A DNA stretch of 64,000 bases from NCBI GenBank assembly GCA_037957365.1, contig JARHVA010003260.1, positions 248,001 through 312,000 of the forward strand. The letters are read 5' to 3'. Shown in pieces: positions 1 to 13,300 of this stretch. Position 1 is the stretch's first letter. The number at the start of each line of letters is the position of its first letter. The stretch is from Torreya grandis (lineage: Eukaryota > Streptophyta > Pinopsida > Cupressales > Taxaceae). The notes under the pieces were generated by a model, which had not been told where the DNA came from, did not search any database, and was given only the letters and a program-made list of their open reading frames with translations. The translations under genes were made by a program, and so were the position numbers.

Positions 1-593
1 TTTACAATTTAGAAAGCTAATAATAATATTTTAAATAAAATCCAAAAACCATGGGTGAAATCACAATTTTGAGAGACATACAAGATTTGGAACATTACTA
101 CTTTGTATTCTATTCATAATTTTTAACAAAAAATAAAGAAAATTAAGATATGTCATTAGATAACTTTGTATCCGTAATCTACTCTAATTTTTTTCTCTTA
201 AACATGAAATAGTGTTGTAGAAAAAAATAAAGCCTACTATTTAGTTTTCATCTTCAATGTTACAATATTGTAGTCTATGAACTCTACACAACACTATAGG
301 CCTTTAAATGTAAGAACATATCAAACTTTCATGTCTTTCATACGAACATTTTGGATTAAAAATCATATAAAGTTACGTAAGTTTTTTTTTCCGTAATAAA
401 AACAAAAAAGTTTTATTAAAATATCTAAAAATGACAAAATTTGCATAAACCATTTTGACACTAACTAGTTTGTGTATTTATGACATGCTTATAGCATTTT
501 AGAACGAAAAAAAGAACCAAAGTCATAGAAATTATAGGACATTCTTTAGCATACACATGCCTAAAATGCTAATAAAATTGTTAAAAATTAGTT
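1..593. other. Left flank, no recognised gene
   Basis: This AT-rich stretch has short A and T runs and no long open frame. I see no domain, RNA gene or repeat boundary in it. It is the genomic DNA into which the LINE inserted, since the 16-bp target duplication begins right after it. Confidence 0.6.
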
Positions 594-609
594 GTTAGCT
601 ATATTAATT
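594..609. repeat. LINE target-site duplication, left copy
   Basis: The 16-mer GTTAGCTATATTAATT occurs here and again, identical, at 6450-6465. It directly abuts the T-rich end of the minus-strand LINE, which is the position expected for a target-site duplication made by target-primed reverse transcription. Confidence 0.9.
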
Positions 610-663
610 TTTTTAAACTAACCGGGGTAAAAATTTATTCAATAACAGGCGAAGCCAAAACCA
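610..663 (-). other. LINE 3' UTR and A-rich tail
   Basis: About 54 bases follow the ORF2 stop on the minus strand. They contain an AATAAA-type polyadenylation hexamer (TTTATT at 634-639 on the plus strand) and end in a short A run next to the left target duplication. The tail is only about five to seven A residues, short for a fresh insertion. Confidence 0.7.
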
Positions 664-2085
664 TTACACAGCCTTATCCTGCTCCACCAGAAGACTCAGC
701 TTCTGGGAGAAATGCAAAGGCAACAGTTTATAATCTAAAATCTCCCACTGGGGTCCCTGTTCGGAGGCCCATTTGGCCAGACAGTCAGCAACCCCATTCC
801 ATTCACGGGGAATATGCTTGAAACTAACAGAATCCAACATAGAACTTAACTGATGAACCTGTTGCACAACCTCTGCCAGATGCCACTCGGCATTAGCAAA
901 ATTATGATTAATTATTAGATCAATCACCACCTGGGAGTCCAACTCACAAATAATGTTATGCCAGCCCAGATGATAGCACTGTTTCAATGCCTGAAGGATG
1001 GCCAACGCCTCCATATAATTATTGGAATGCCAGCCTTTATAGACGGAGAAAATGAATTGAAGATTTTCAGAGCTATCACGCCCAACACCACCGATTCTAG
1101 CATCCCCTGGGTTTCCTCTCGAGGAGCCATCTGTATTGATCTTCAACATTCCAAGAGAAGGAGGAGTCCATCGACCCATTCTGCAAACTGGTTTGTGCCT
1201 CCGCCTATCTCTATTCCAAGAGCTCATAGAAGGAGCGGAGGGAGTTGCGCCCGACGGCTTACCAACAATGCTGTAGAAAGTAATATAATCATCAACTCCC
1301 AGACCTTTCACCCTGACTCCTTTTGCAATGAGAGTCTCCTGCAATGACAAGTGTACTTTCTCCCAAATAGCATCTAGGTTCCTCTGTTCAGCTCGAAAAA
1401 TGTGCCTATTTCTTTCAATCCAAACGTTTCAAAGAATAAATGCAGGTCCTGCAAACCAGGCAATCTAGAGGGCTGGCACTTTGGAAGTGGGAACACTAAG
1501 GTGATCCCAAAAGTTAATTAAAGAGGAGGCGTGCCAGCAGGGTCTACACCAAGCGTTCCACCATCTATGCCAAATACTCTTGGCAAATGGACAATGAAAG
1601 AACAGGTGCGCCCCTATTTCCCCCTTCTTACAGCAGAACACACATCTGGAGGGCCCCTTAAATCCGCACTTGCACAAGTTGTCCCAGGTGAGGCATCTAT
1701 TGTACACAAGCATCCACAAGAAGAAATTGCATTTGGGCCAGGTAAAGGGATTCCATATTTTCTTCCCCCAATGGAAATTAGCTTCCCCATAAACTTGCTT
1801 AGACAAGGCCTGATATCTCGCTGAGACAGAATAGTTACTAGTAGACCCGCCCCCCCAAGTGAGCACATCCTGACCTTGAAGAGAATTACAGTTCCTAGAA
1901 GCTAAGAGCTGAGATAGCTCAAACCTGGTCTCTAAGGACCCACCCAGCGGCCACTCCAAAGAATTTTTCCATCTAAATCCTGTAGCCAGACCCATGCTAT
2001 GCTCCTCCTTGTAGTGAGCCACATTGGTCCAGCCAGCATCTTGGAACACATCACATAAGGACTGTAGGTGCAGGTGAGAAGACAA
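664..2085 (-). pseudogene. LINE ORF2 zf-RVT and RNase H domains
   Basis: Residues before about 1500 carry the plant zf-RVT pattern (WPKCNFFLW, then Cys and His pairs in CGFKG, CVFCC and HLFFHC). They are followed by WIERNRHIF and then a type I RNase H (1230-664). The RNase H active site is visible: Asp in NTDGSSRGNPG, Glu in NYMEALAI, Asp in CELDSQ, and the C-terminal Asp in GVADCLAKWA. Two stops around 1436 and 1469 separate the halves. A C-terminal RNase H is typical of plant L1 LINEs. Confidence 0.88.
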
Positions 2086-2319
2086 GAGCGGGGGCGACCC
2101 ATCCCATGAGTCTTCCTAGAAGAGAGCCTGCTCGCCCGTCTTACAAATCTAGAATAGGCTGTGTTTAATCAACTGAGCTCCAGCTTTGAGGGCACTCCAA
2201 ATCATGGAGTCGCCCCTCTCAAGAGGCATCCGAACAATGACAGAGGGATCCACCCCCAAAAAGTACTTAAGAGCTAGTATACAGGCCCACATTTGGGACT
2301 GATTAGAACACCATCTCCA

Positions 2320-3617
2320 TTATAGTTTGGCAGCCAGAGCCTGGCTAGCCAGGATGGCTGAACGTAGTCTGAGTCCTCCATCTTTCTTAGGTCGGAAAAT
2401 AGTTTCCCACTTGACCAGGCTCCATTTGGTGCACCAGAGGTTATCACTCCAAAGGAATTGGCAGGACAAGGCATCAAATTCCTTAAGAAAATAAATTGGG
2501 GTAGCCTGCACCAAGCAGTGGTACAGAAGAAGAGCTTGGATCACCGATTGTAACAGAGTAACTCTCCCCGCAGTAGAGAGCCATCTGTGAGTCCAGTGAT
2601 TAACTTTTTGCCTCAGCTTATCCAAAACATTTTGCCAAAAAAGTCGTGGCTGCCGACCAACCACAATGGGAATCCCCAAATATATAACCGAGAGAACATG
2701 AATTTGAAATCTCAGAATGGCCACTATTCTCCTCTGTATCGGTCCTAGAGTGTTAAAGAAATAAATAGAGGAATTATGATCATTGATTTTCTGCCCCATA
2801 GCATCTAGATACATGTCAAGGGTTTCCCTGAAAGCTTTTGCCTCTTGAATGCGAGCTTTCCCAGCCAAAATAGTATCATCAACAAACTGAAGATGGGACG
2901 TGATTAAGCCATTCCCCCACTGCCAACCCTGCACAATGTTTTGAGAAACCTGGAATTTGATAAGCCGGCCCAATCCTTCCGCTAGATTGATAAATAAATA
3001 AGGGGTTAATGGGTCTCCTTGCCAAAGGCCTCTCGCTGCCCCAAATAGCTCAGTTGGCTGTCCATTGATGAGAATAGAGAAGGAGGGCGTAGTAACACAA
3101 CTCAGCACCCATTGGATCCAAGCAGGGCTAAAACCAAAGGCTCGCATGATTCTTTCTAGAAATCTCTAGCTGGCCCTATCATAGGCTTTAGCTAAGTCAA
3201 GCTTTATAAACATGGCCCGCTCCTAAGAAGTGCTCATAGAGTGGATAGCCTAAGAAGCAATGACCACCTCATCCAAAATCTGTTTGCCAGCAACAAAACC
3301 CCATACTCCTCTGAAATAATCAATGAGAGGCAACTTTTGAGCCTCCTCGCTAAGAGCTTAGTGATAATTTTGTATAACACATTGCAAAGTGCAATAGGCC
3401 TAAAGTGGTCCAGCTGATCCACCTGCTCTTTCTTCGGGATAAGGACCAGGAAGGTGGCATTCAAGGCGCTCAGCATTTCTTTATTAGTAAAGGATTCCTG
3501 TATCACTTTAAAGAGATCCTGCTTGATGACATCCCAGAAGTCCTGATAAAACTCCACTGGAAAGCCATCTGGCCTAGGAGCTTTACCTCTTTTCATACTA
3601 AAGACCACCCCCTCCAC
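2320..3617 (-). pseudogene. LINE ORF2 reverse transcriptase domain
   Basis: Reverse transcriptase of the non-LTR type. The first part (3617-3300) has the GKAPRPDG and RPIALCNVLYKI signatures. The second (3147-2320) has LWQGDPLTPYLF and the catalytic FVDD box in LQFVDDTILAG. Between them the G-run frameshift at 3299-3302 disrupts the segment reading GFVAGKQILDE in the other frame. Two TAG stops around 3235-3255 and one near 3166 sit at likely Gln or Trp positions. The catalytic aspartates are retained. Confidence 0.9.
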
Positions 3618-4166
3618 TTAAATCCTCTCTATAGGCCTCATAAGATACTCATTCAACTCTGGAGTCACCACAGAGGGGATGCAGGACAACACTGTATTTT
3701 TTGCTAACTCGAAAGGATGCAGCCCTTCAGAGAAAAGACTAGAGAAATGGAAAACCATAGCTCTAGAAATGTCCTGAGAGGTACTCAACCGAGATCCATC
3801 CGGGCACACCAAGTGGGTTAAATAGCTTCTATTACGCCTTGCCTGAACTGACTTGTGGAAGAAGGCAATATTCCTGTTGCCTTCTTGGAGCCAATCAAGC
3901 CGCGCCTTCTGCTTCCAGAAAATCTCTTCTTTGAGTTCCCACTCTGCAAGGTCTTTCACTGCTTTGGACTCAGCCAAATGAAGCTCCTCAAAAAAACCAT
4001 AGTCTCTAATCTACCTAGTAATCCCGTCTAGCTGATCCCGGGCTTTCTTCCTCATAATATGGAGATTCTCGAAGCTGTTGAGATTCCAATACTTCAGCCT
4101 CCCTTTGACATACTAGAGTTTTTTAGCAAACGAGAACATGGCTGTACCATAGTTGGGTCCGCCCTG

Positions 4167-4964
4167 TCACCACCACTGCCCCATAAGCTCATGTAGGGAA
4201 GGTTCTCTGAGCCACATTAGCTGGAACTTAAAGGGGGGCTTCCTTGGTCCAGATATGTGGTTAGTGGATAGCTTAATTAGCCAATGATCTGATCTACCCC
4301 AGTCAAGTATCTCTGAAGCTAGGGACGTGGAGCTATAATGCCAGTAACAGGACACCAGGAATCTATCGAGGCGTTCCTAAATACCAGCCTCACCACTCCT
4401 ATTACTCCAGGTGAAGGTGCCATTGAGGGGTTTGACATCTGAGAGGTGCAGAAGGTCAATATTTTGCCGAAAGATTTCTGATGAAGGCCCAAGCTGGGCT
4501 AGTCCTCCTCTCTTCTACTCCATGTTGAGGACAACATTAAAATCCCCGATCAAGATCTAGGGCAAATAGGGGTGACAACTTCTAATAGACCGAACATGGT
4601 CCCACAACTTTTGCTATCCAAGAAGGTCCACAGGGGCGTAAACATTAGTAACAAGAATGGTTTCCCCTGATTCCTTAAAAACAACAGTCATTGTAAGAGC
4701 TGAATTACTGGCCAACCAGCAAAGAGGGGTTATGCTCTTCGGATTATAACACATGGCCAACCCACCAGAACATCCAAATGCCCCCACACATTGGCTATGA
4801 CTGAAGTACCAACATTTTTGCATAGAAGAGAACCATGAATCGACTGAAAATTTAGTCTCCTGGATACAAAGGATATTCAGAGAATTAGCAGAAACCAATT
4901 TAGATATAGCTCTTTGTTGGGGAGAGCTATTCAAACCCCTCATGTTCCAGGAAAGAACAATCAT
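4167..4964 (-). pseudogene. LINE ORF2 endonuclease domain (EEP family)
   Basis: This is the N-terminal apurinic-like endonuclease that cuts the target site. Visible motifs in order: SWNMRGL near the start, IQETK with the catalytic Glu, NVYAP, GDFN, and SDHWLI near the end. All lie in the same minus-strand frame as the ORF2 start, interrupted by stops around 4520-4620 and 4380. The motif set is complete enough to assign the family securely even though the copy is dead. Confidence 0.88.
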
Positions 4965-6327
4965 TAAGTAACATGTGAGAAATGTTCATCCAAGGGCTTA
5001 ACATGCCCCGCCTCTACTCGAAGATCCCCTGCAATTTTAAGTCTCTCTTGGTCCTTCCTGTGCCCAGCTTGTGAGGGATTGGAGCTAGTAGCCTTATTAA
5101 ATGGTCTTGGCAAAATGCCAAGGCTGGAAGAAGAGCCTTTTTCATTTCTAGACGCCTCCACCTCCTTTGCCAGGTTGGCCCAACAAACCTCTATGTCACC
5201 TTTAGGCAACAAATCTATGCTAGGTGTATCCTGCATGACCCGGTCTATCTCCTGGGTCGGCTGATTCACCAAGGCTAGAGTTTCATCACTTGGGGCAAGT
5301 GGATCCATTGTCCCTTCTTCCTTTGTCTATAGCAACTCTGGAATGCCATCCTCTATATTCATGCTATCAAGAACTTCAAATCTATTGAAGTCAACCTCAT
5401 TCTGTCTATCAAAATTTGTCCTCTTCAACCCACGAGACTTCCCACGGTGCCTGACTGTAGTAAATCCATCCTTGTCGGGACCCCTGGAGCCATTTGTGCC
5501 ATGATTAGTAGCTGCTGTATAAAGCGGGTTTTTTCCTTTATTTAATCCATCTAATTGTTCTTGAACCTTCCCAAATGTTTCTGCTATCTGGATCCTCTGT
5601 CCCCATTGGCCACCCAAGTTCCAAACACTTCTCCTTGTATAGCATTCTCTTTGACCGCCTGCGGACATTGTCTGTGCAAATGGCCATACTCATGACAAAT
5701 GCGGCAACATAACAGAATGGCTTCATAATCAATATGCTGGATCCAAGATGAGCTTCCCAGACAAATCTCAAGAGAATCTAGAAGGGGATTATTTAGATTA
5801 ATCTCAACACAAATACGGGCATATGATATTACCTTTTTATCTAGAGTTTGGTGCGCTATTGCCATTGGTGCTCCAAGCAAGGCTGCTATCTGACAGAGGA
5901 TATCCTCTCGGCAAAACTCCATGGGTAGTCTCGGTAGATGAACCCAAATAGGGACACAGGTTGGGAGATCATCCACTGAGTTGAAACCAGCATGCCAAGG
6001 TTTAAGGAAGAGGCCAATTCTATCGTAGAAGTAAGGCCCTCCCTCAAAAATCCTATTTCATTCTGCTACAGAGGAAAAATTCACCATGAAATAACTATTT
6101 CCCACCAGCATAATGTCAAAATCCCCATCAATCTGCCAAGTCCTCCTAATCCAGGCTTCTAATGCTGCTAACAAAATATGGATGCCCAAGAACTTGCATA
6201 TTAGGGCGTGAGCAGACAAGTATTCAACCTCATCTTTCACTGAATCTTGGGAAATTACCAGGACCAGTCTCTCTTGACTTCTAGGCAAATAACAATTGAT
6301 TTTCCTAAGCTTGGAGCTCTCAGCCAC
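4964..6327 (-). pseudogene. LINE ORF1: DUF4283-like and CCHC zinc knuckle
   Basis: ORF1 makes the RNA-binding partner of ORF2. The N-terminal part starting MAESSKLRK resembles plant DUF4283 (a FEGGPYFYD-type segment, then WVHLPRLP). It is followed by a CCHC knuckle CRICHEYGHLHRQC at about 5665-5706. After the knuckle, near 5590-5640, the frame shifts; the C-terminal half (5668-4964) continues in another frame and is polar and probably disordered. A TGA around 6055 falls at a likely Trp, and a TAG near 5325 at a likely Gln. The final TAA shares its last A with the ORF2 ATG. Confidence 0.85.
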
Positions 6328-6449
6328 ATAAGTCTTCTCCGCCTCCTAAGCTATCCCCCCAGGCAGGGGCCGCTCATTCCTGGGGGTGCCATTCTGGCCA
6401 CCCAGCTTCAGTCTGTCGCTCCCCACCATCGCTCTCTCTAATTTTGATC

Positions 6450-6465
6450 GTTAGCTATATTAATT
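6450..6465. repeat. LINE target-site duplication, right copy
   Basis: Identical 16-mer to 594-609. It abuts the 5' end of the LINE and so fixes that end at 6449. Confidence 0.9.
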
Positions 6466-6539
6466 AAGGCTATAGCTAAATTACGTAAATTATTTAAGTT
6501 TTTGTTCTTTTAATGTTATTTGAGACCATGAATTATTGA

Positions 6540-6905
6540 ATTGAGATACTTTATGATGGCTAAAAAAGATGCTATGGAAGTGGTTGTTAAGGATTATATG
6601 GAAGAGGTTGGGAAAAATTCTCTAAATATGTTGTGGAAGTGGTTGCTAAGGATGGTATGGAAGAGGTTGTGAAAGATGTTGTGGATGTGGTTGATAAGGA
6701 TGTTTTGGAAGAGGCTAAATATGTGATGGATGGGGTCGCGTGTGATATTGTGGAAAATTATGTAGATGAGGTTTTGGAAAAAATTAAGGCTCAAAGTGTC
6801 AATGTAGATCGACATGTGGAGAGTGATGATGTGGTTGATGTAAAATGGGGAGGATGAAATCGTGGATGTGGAAGTGGGTGAAATTAGTAAAGAATTGATG
6901 AAAGA
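6540..6905 (+). repeat. Val/Asp/Glu-rich coding-like repeat
   Basis: A purine-rich stretch reading as repeated acidic amphipathic peptides (forms such as MEVV-KDGMEEVVKDV). Two neighbouring copies of a roughly 60-base unit begin near 6572 and 6633. An open frame runs 6633-6857 with no known domain. Similar GATGTGGTTG-type sequence recurs around 8480-8580 and 9000-9110, tying it to the tandem block downstream. It may be a decayed transposon-encoded segment or simply an expanded low-complexity repeat; I cannot assign a function. Confidence 0.4.
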
Positions 6906-6980
6906 GGATTTACAATAAACCTTGTTTTAAGATTTTAAAAAACAAATAGCCTTATTGGGATAAGGATACTTTCAAAATTG

Positions 6981-7002
6981 ATATATATATATATATATAT
7001 AT
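6981..7002. repeat. (AT)n microsatellite
   Basis: Eleven uninterrupted AT dinucleotides. Confidence 0.95.
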
Positions 7003-8180
7003 TAAGAGGACAACACTACATAATGGAAAACTCAAGATTAGTAAAATGGTACAAATATATTACGAAAAGGGATAAAACTGAGTTAAGATGGGAAGATAAA
7101 AATGTAATTTGGGTGAAAGTGAATTCTAAGTTGAGGAAAAAGGAGATGGTGATAGAGCATTTGAGTTCACTTGTAATCACACATCAACCAAAAAATATTT
7201 ATATTAGAAAATAAAATAAGCTTTTTTGTTTGCAAATCTTGTTGTGTCTATTTTCTTTGTGTTATTTTGTGTCACCTTTGCATATGTGCAAAACCCTTTT
7301 AGTGTTGTTTTTCAAAGCCTTTGTGTTCACCTATTATTCTCTCACACAACCATGTTGACACGTGGAACTTTGTTTATCACGTATTAAAATTATGAAAGTC
7401 TTTGTTTAGTTTCACACAAAGTAGAAGGCTTGGAATCTTGTAATACCAAAGGGTTATATTGCATAGCTTTACTTGAAAAGCTTGTGATATCATATAAAGG
7501 AGGTTAATTCATAGCAGTGAAATTATGAGGATCAATGTTCAAGGAGTCTTTTGTGCATCTTTTATTTGTGAATGACAGTGATAAATTTATAAGGTTGTGA
7601 TCCCTGTGCCACTTGTTCTAGGCACTTTTGTTCTATGATGTGTTATGGTGCATTGGGATTATATTGAATATTTAATTTTTATGGTGCATGGTGATGTGTT
7701 ACAAATGTTTAATACTTGTAGTGGGTTTTTGATACCATTATTGTAAGTAGGGAGTCTTGTGCCTATATAAACATGTCCCTATACTTGAATCATCTAGTCA
7801 CTAAACTCAAGGATATAAATCATAGTGAGTGTTTTGAGGAATAACTAAACTTGCAAATATCATGATTTAGTGAGCAGAGGTTTGAGTATAAGATGATGAT
7901 ACACATCATGTTATTGTGTTATTATATTTATGTGTGCAAGGTGTATTTACAACCATTGAAATATAATAATTTTTTATTTATTTATTACATTATTTTGCTG
8001 TATAAATCTAACCCTTGTGTAGTCATAGGCTTCTCTTCATTGACACCCCTAATCACAACTGCATTAGATCAAGAAGTAAGGTAAGAATAATATGGATAAA
8101 GGAGATATCAAATTATTATAGGAATAAACATTTAAAAGGAAATAGTTAGTGAAGGACATCTAGTTAGAGGTAAGGCAAAA
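7003..8180 (+). other. Non-coding stretch with an LTR-like promoter region
   Basis: No protein domain is visible. A TATA-like element CTATATAA lies at 7763-7770 followed by ACATGTCCC, in a context (short leader, then T-rich sequence) that resembles the promoter region of a plant LTR. No matching second copy was found in the window, so a solo LTR is only a guess. An open frame at 7020-7214 is Lys-rich and matches nothing I recognise. Confidence 0.25.
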
Positions 8181-9440
8181 TGATTCCATAATGGATTCTT
8201 ATTTGCTTGAGTGCATGTTTCAAGATCTGGAATATAAAATTTCTTTTAAGGTAATATTTGATACTTGTATTAGGGTTTCTAAGTATGATATTTATTTTTT
8301 TAATAAAAAATATGGTAAGGAGGTGTTAAATCAACTTAATATATTAAGAAATTGCTCTTTTTTAGAAATGGTGAGTCTAGAAAATTATGGGGAATTTGAG
8401 GAGAAAGATCATTTTTCCAATTTGAATGTGGAAGAGGCTGAGATTGTAGATTTGGTATAAACTGTGAAATAAATTATGAATGTGGTTGGTAAAGAGTTTG
8501 TATATCAAGTTGAGGTTGTGGTTATGGGGGATGATGTGGATCATATGGTGGAGGTGGTTGAGGATGTGGTGATGGATCAGGGTCACAAGCCTAGCTATGA
8601 ATCATTTCCAAGATATGATGGTTAAGGAGGTTATTACATAATAATTTGTGGATCTACATGGGAATAAGGTTGATGAGGATAAGGAAAAATGACTCCATAA
8701 GGGATTCTTATTTGTTTGAGTGTGTGTTTCAAGATTTGGAAGATAAACTTTCTTTTAAGGTAATATTTGATACTTCCCTTGGGGTTTCTAAGGATGATAT
8801 TTCTTTTCTTAAGAAAAATTAGGGTAAGGAGGTGTTAAATGAACTTAATATATTAATAAATTGCTCTTATTTAGAAATGGTGAGTCTATAAAATTATGGG
8901 TAATTTGAGGGGAAAGATCACTTTTCCAATTTGAATGTGGAAAATGTTGAGAATGTGTCTCTGGTATAGTTTGAGAAATAAAATGTGGAGGTAGTCAGTA
9001 AAGAGGTTATGGATAAAGTTGAGGTTGTGTTTATGGGGGGATGTTGTGGTTTAAATGGTGGAGGTAGCTGAGGATGAGATGATATACTAAGGTCATATGG
9101 ATGATGTGATGGATCAAGCTCTGGATATGAATCATTTTGAGGAGATGATGATTAAGGGTTGTTGCAAAATAATTTATGGATTTGCATGGGAAGGAGTTGA
9201 TGAGGATTTGAATCAGATTATGGATCAACAAGAGGTGATGTGGAAGAAGTATATGGAATTGAATAGAGGTGGAAATAAGAATAATTTGATGCTCAATGAC
9301 TTGTTTCAAGATTTGGAAGGTAAACTATCAAGGTAAGATCTATAATATCTCTTGGTGTTTCAAAAGAAGGTTTTTATTTTATTAAGGGAAATTATGGTAG
9401 GGAGGTGTTAGAGGAATAGAAATAAGCCTCAATATTTAGG
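8181..9440 (+). repeat. Tandem block of a roughly 0.5-kb coding-like unit
   Basis: Unit A (8181-8685) and unit B (8688-about 9285) align along most of their length, and unit C (about 9286-9440) repeats only the first part. Each unit begins with a peptide like DSYLxECxFQDLE and continues through VSLENYGEFE, KDHFSNLNVE and a Val/Glu-rich tail. Unit A keeps an 89-codon open frame (8191-8457); in unit B the same frame has several TAG/TAA stops. I do not recognise the protein. Conservation of peptide text between units suggests it was once coding. Confidence 0.6.
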
Positions 9441-9878
9441 AAAGGTGGATCTAGAAAATTCTATGGATATGGATGGGGAAATAAGCCTCAAGTAGGGGAA
9501 AAAATTAAGTGATTAGAAGAGATATACACGAAAAATAGAATCTAAATTAGGGAAGGTTTTTAGAGATAGAGAATGTTGTTGGAAATTAGGGTGATATGGG
9601 TATAATATAGGGAAATTATTATGATGATGATAGATGGAAGTATATAAAAACTTTTAAAAAAATGAATAGTAATTTTGAGAGGAATGGGGATTGTGAATTC
9701 AAAGTTTTGAGTGGAGTATAAGGGTTTGAGGTTAAAGGTTTGAAGGGGATGAACACTATATTTTTGAAGGGAGGGGTAGTTTGAAAGGATTTTATTTCAT
9801 ATTTTATTAATATGGATAATATTGGATATTCATTAGGAAAGGGGATTATTAATTAGGATATTCTTGAATCTAGTAAGG
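9441..9878. other. AT-rich spacer with a purine tract
   Basis: No coding signal. A purine run, GAAGGGAGGGGTAG at 9766-9779, resembles a polypurine tract and lies about 100 bases before a TGTAGACACCC sequence at 9879 that looks like an LTR start. Confidence 0.35.
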
Positions 9879-10651
9879 TGTAGACACCCAAATTTGGGAC
9901 AAAACCCTTATTCAATTGTTTTATTCCCAATTTGGCATATTAAAAAAAATTATATATTTTAACCTATTTCATGGATTAAACCAACCTCACATGAGTCTTT
10001 ATTGCATCCACCTAACATAAGAATAATCCCAATACTTATCCAATAGGTATTCATTAGTCAGTTTGAACCACTTATCACCTGTTATTTAGCCCTATCTCAA
10101 GAAATGAGCCATACTTGTCTCTTAGACAAACTCATAGTTTACCAGCTTGTCTTAGACAAGCTTGTACCCCTATGAGTTTTTCCATTTTATTTTTGTGGGT
10201 CATCTTTATCATCTATAAAATTATTCTTAATCCTTCCCATTTACATTATTAAAAGTCATCTAATACATGAGTCATCATAGAACATCTTAGAAATTCAAGG
10301 TCTTGCCAAGTCATTTGAGCATCCAATTAAATACAAATCAAATCAATTTGTAGTCAAGGGATATAATCTATTGCACCAAGGGCCAAGCCTAAATCCAAAC
10401 TCCTCCATTCAAATTGGGATTCACAATACTACACACTTGAGACACTTATCCATCTTGGTCTCTCTAGACAATTCCTTATGTCAAAGTAGGATAATTAAGA
10501 TTAATTAGTTGTATTGATCACTTATAAGGAAGATGAGGTTAAAACCCTTACTCAAACTATTTTATCCACACACCACAAAACCTTACAGAGGTTTGATTTT
10601 GAGTGTGTAGGATATATAATTACAAGGTTATTTTGGTTGTTTTCTTGAATG

Positions 10652-10688
<37 letters not shown>

Positions 10689-11470
10689 TTGGAGTGTGCA
10701 AGCTAGGCCAATGGGAAGATTTATTCATATAATTATTAGGATTTGCATATATGTGAAGTGAAGGTATAGTCATAATTAAGAAGGCACAAGCCACAAGAAC
10801 TAGGAAAACTAGACTATAAAACCCTATAGAGGTATCCCAGTGACACAGAGACAAGATCAGAGCCACATATATGTGATCAACACATTAGGCTTGTTGTGTC
10901 CAGACATGTATAGGATAGGCTCGTACGAGGATGAGCTCATCTCAAAGGATAATGTAGGTCTAAATATCCAAGAATAAGTCAAATACAATCAAAATAATCA
11001 TAATACAATCTCATATTTAAATAACAATTATGATGCATACATTTATTAACCTCTTTATCAATTCATTACATTGTTATAGTTTATGTTTGCAAGATTTGGG
11101 ATTGTTTCCATATTTATCCACCTTAAGTAGGTCTGAATTCTATGTTTTAGTTTTTTATATTTAATTTTACTTAATTTGAATTTATTTGATCATATTTTGT
11201 GTGAAAACTAGAGTTAGAGTAATCATAAATAATGAATCCCAAATCTTTCAAACATTCAACCGAGGGTGTTCTCTAAACCATCTCCTCTTAGGTCTTTCAT
11301 GGCTTACTTTATATATGATTTTTAGATAAAAATTATTTCCATGTGTACTCATTTCCAAATAATTTATATTTTGATGCTTACATTATCCAAATATCACCTA
11401 GGGTTTGATCTCTTGCCTACATTTCAACCTAGGAATTTACAATTTTATTTTCATATTTGTGTATTGTATG
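9879..11470 (+). mobile_element. Possible gypsy LTR and leader, decayed
   Basis: The sequence begins TGTAGACACCCAAATTTGGG, close to the LTR-like start at 34143 (TGTAGACACCAAAATTTGG). It precedes, in the same orientation, a decayed gag at 11487. I cannot find the 3' end of the LTR or a primer-binding site, so extent and identity are uncertain. It contains an (ATT)n tract at 10653-10688. Confidence 0.3.
10653..10688. repeat. (ATT)n microsatellite
   Basis: Twelve uninterrupted ATT trinucleotides. Confidence 0.95.
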
Positions 11471-11486
11471 AATCTTATCATTCACC

Positions 11487-13300
<1,814 letters not shown>

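Larger units (their letters stand above)
664..4964 (-). pseudogene. LINE ORF2: endonuclease-RT-zf-RVT-RNase H, broken
   Basis: ORF2 encodes the replication protein of the LINE, which nicks target DNA and reverse-transcribes the element RNA there. About 1,430 codons are present, close to the usual plant length. From the ATG at 4964 the frame holds the endonuclease and the first half of the RT. A one-base loss in a G run (CCCC at 3299-3302 on the plus strand) then shifts the frame, and everything to 664 lies in the second frame. Premature stops sit mostly where Gln or Trp is expected, including TGA in place of Trp in the segment before RNase H (around 1436). The start codon overlaps the ORF1 stop as TAATG, so translation was probably coupled. 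Confidence 0.9.
610..6449 (-). mobile_element. Full-length L1-clade plant LINE, inactive
   Basis: A non-LTR retrotransposon read on the minus strand, about 5.84 kb between perfect 16-bp target duplications. Reading 5' to 3' it holds a short leader, ORF1 (DUF4283-like region and a CCHC zinc knuckle), ORF2 (endonuclease, reverse transcriptase, zf-RVT, RNase H), a short 3' UTR and an A-rich tail. This domain order is standard for plant L1-clade LINEs. The 5' end starts GATCAAAATTAGAGAGAG at 6449, so the copy is not 5'-truncated. Both ORFs carry frameshifts and many stops, so it cannot make its own proteins. The intact duplication beside the damaged ORFs indicates decay after a complete insertion. 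Confidence 0.92.

Noticed and set aside
958..1347. 129-codon plus-strand frame opposite the LINE RNase H
   Set aside because: Antisense shadow of a well-supported domain.
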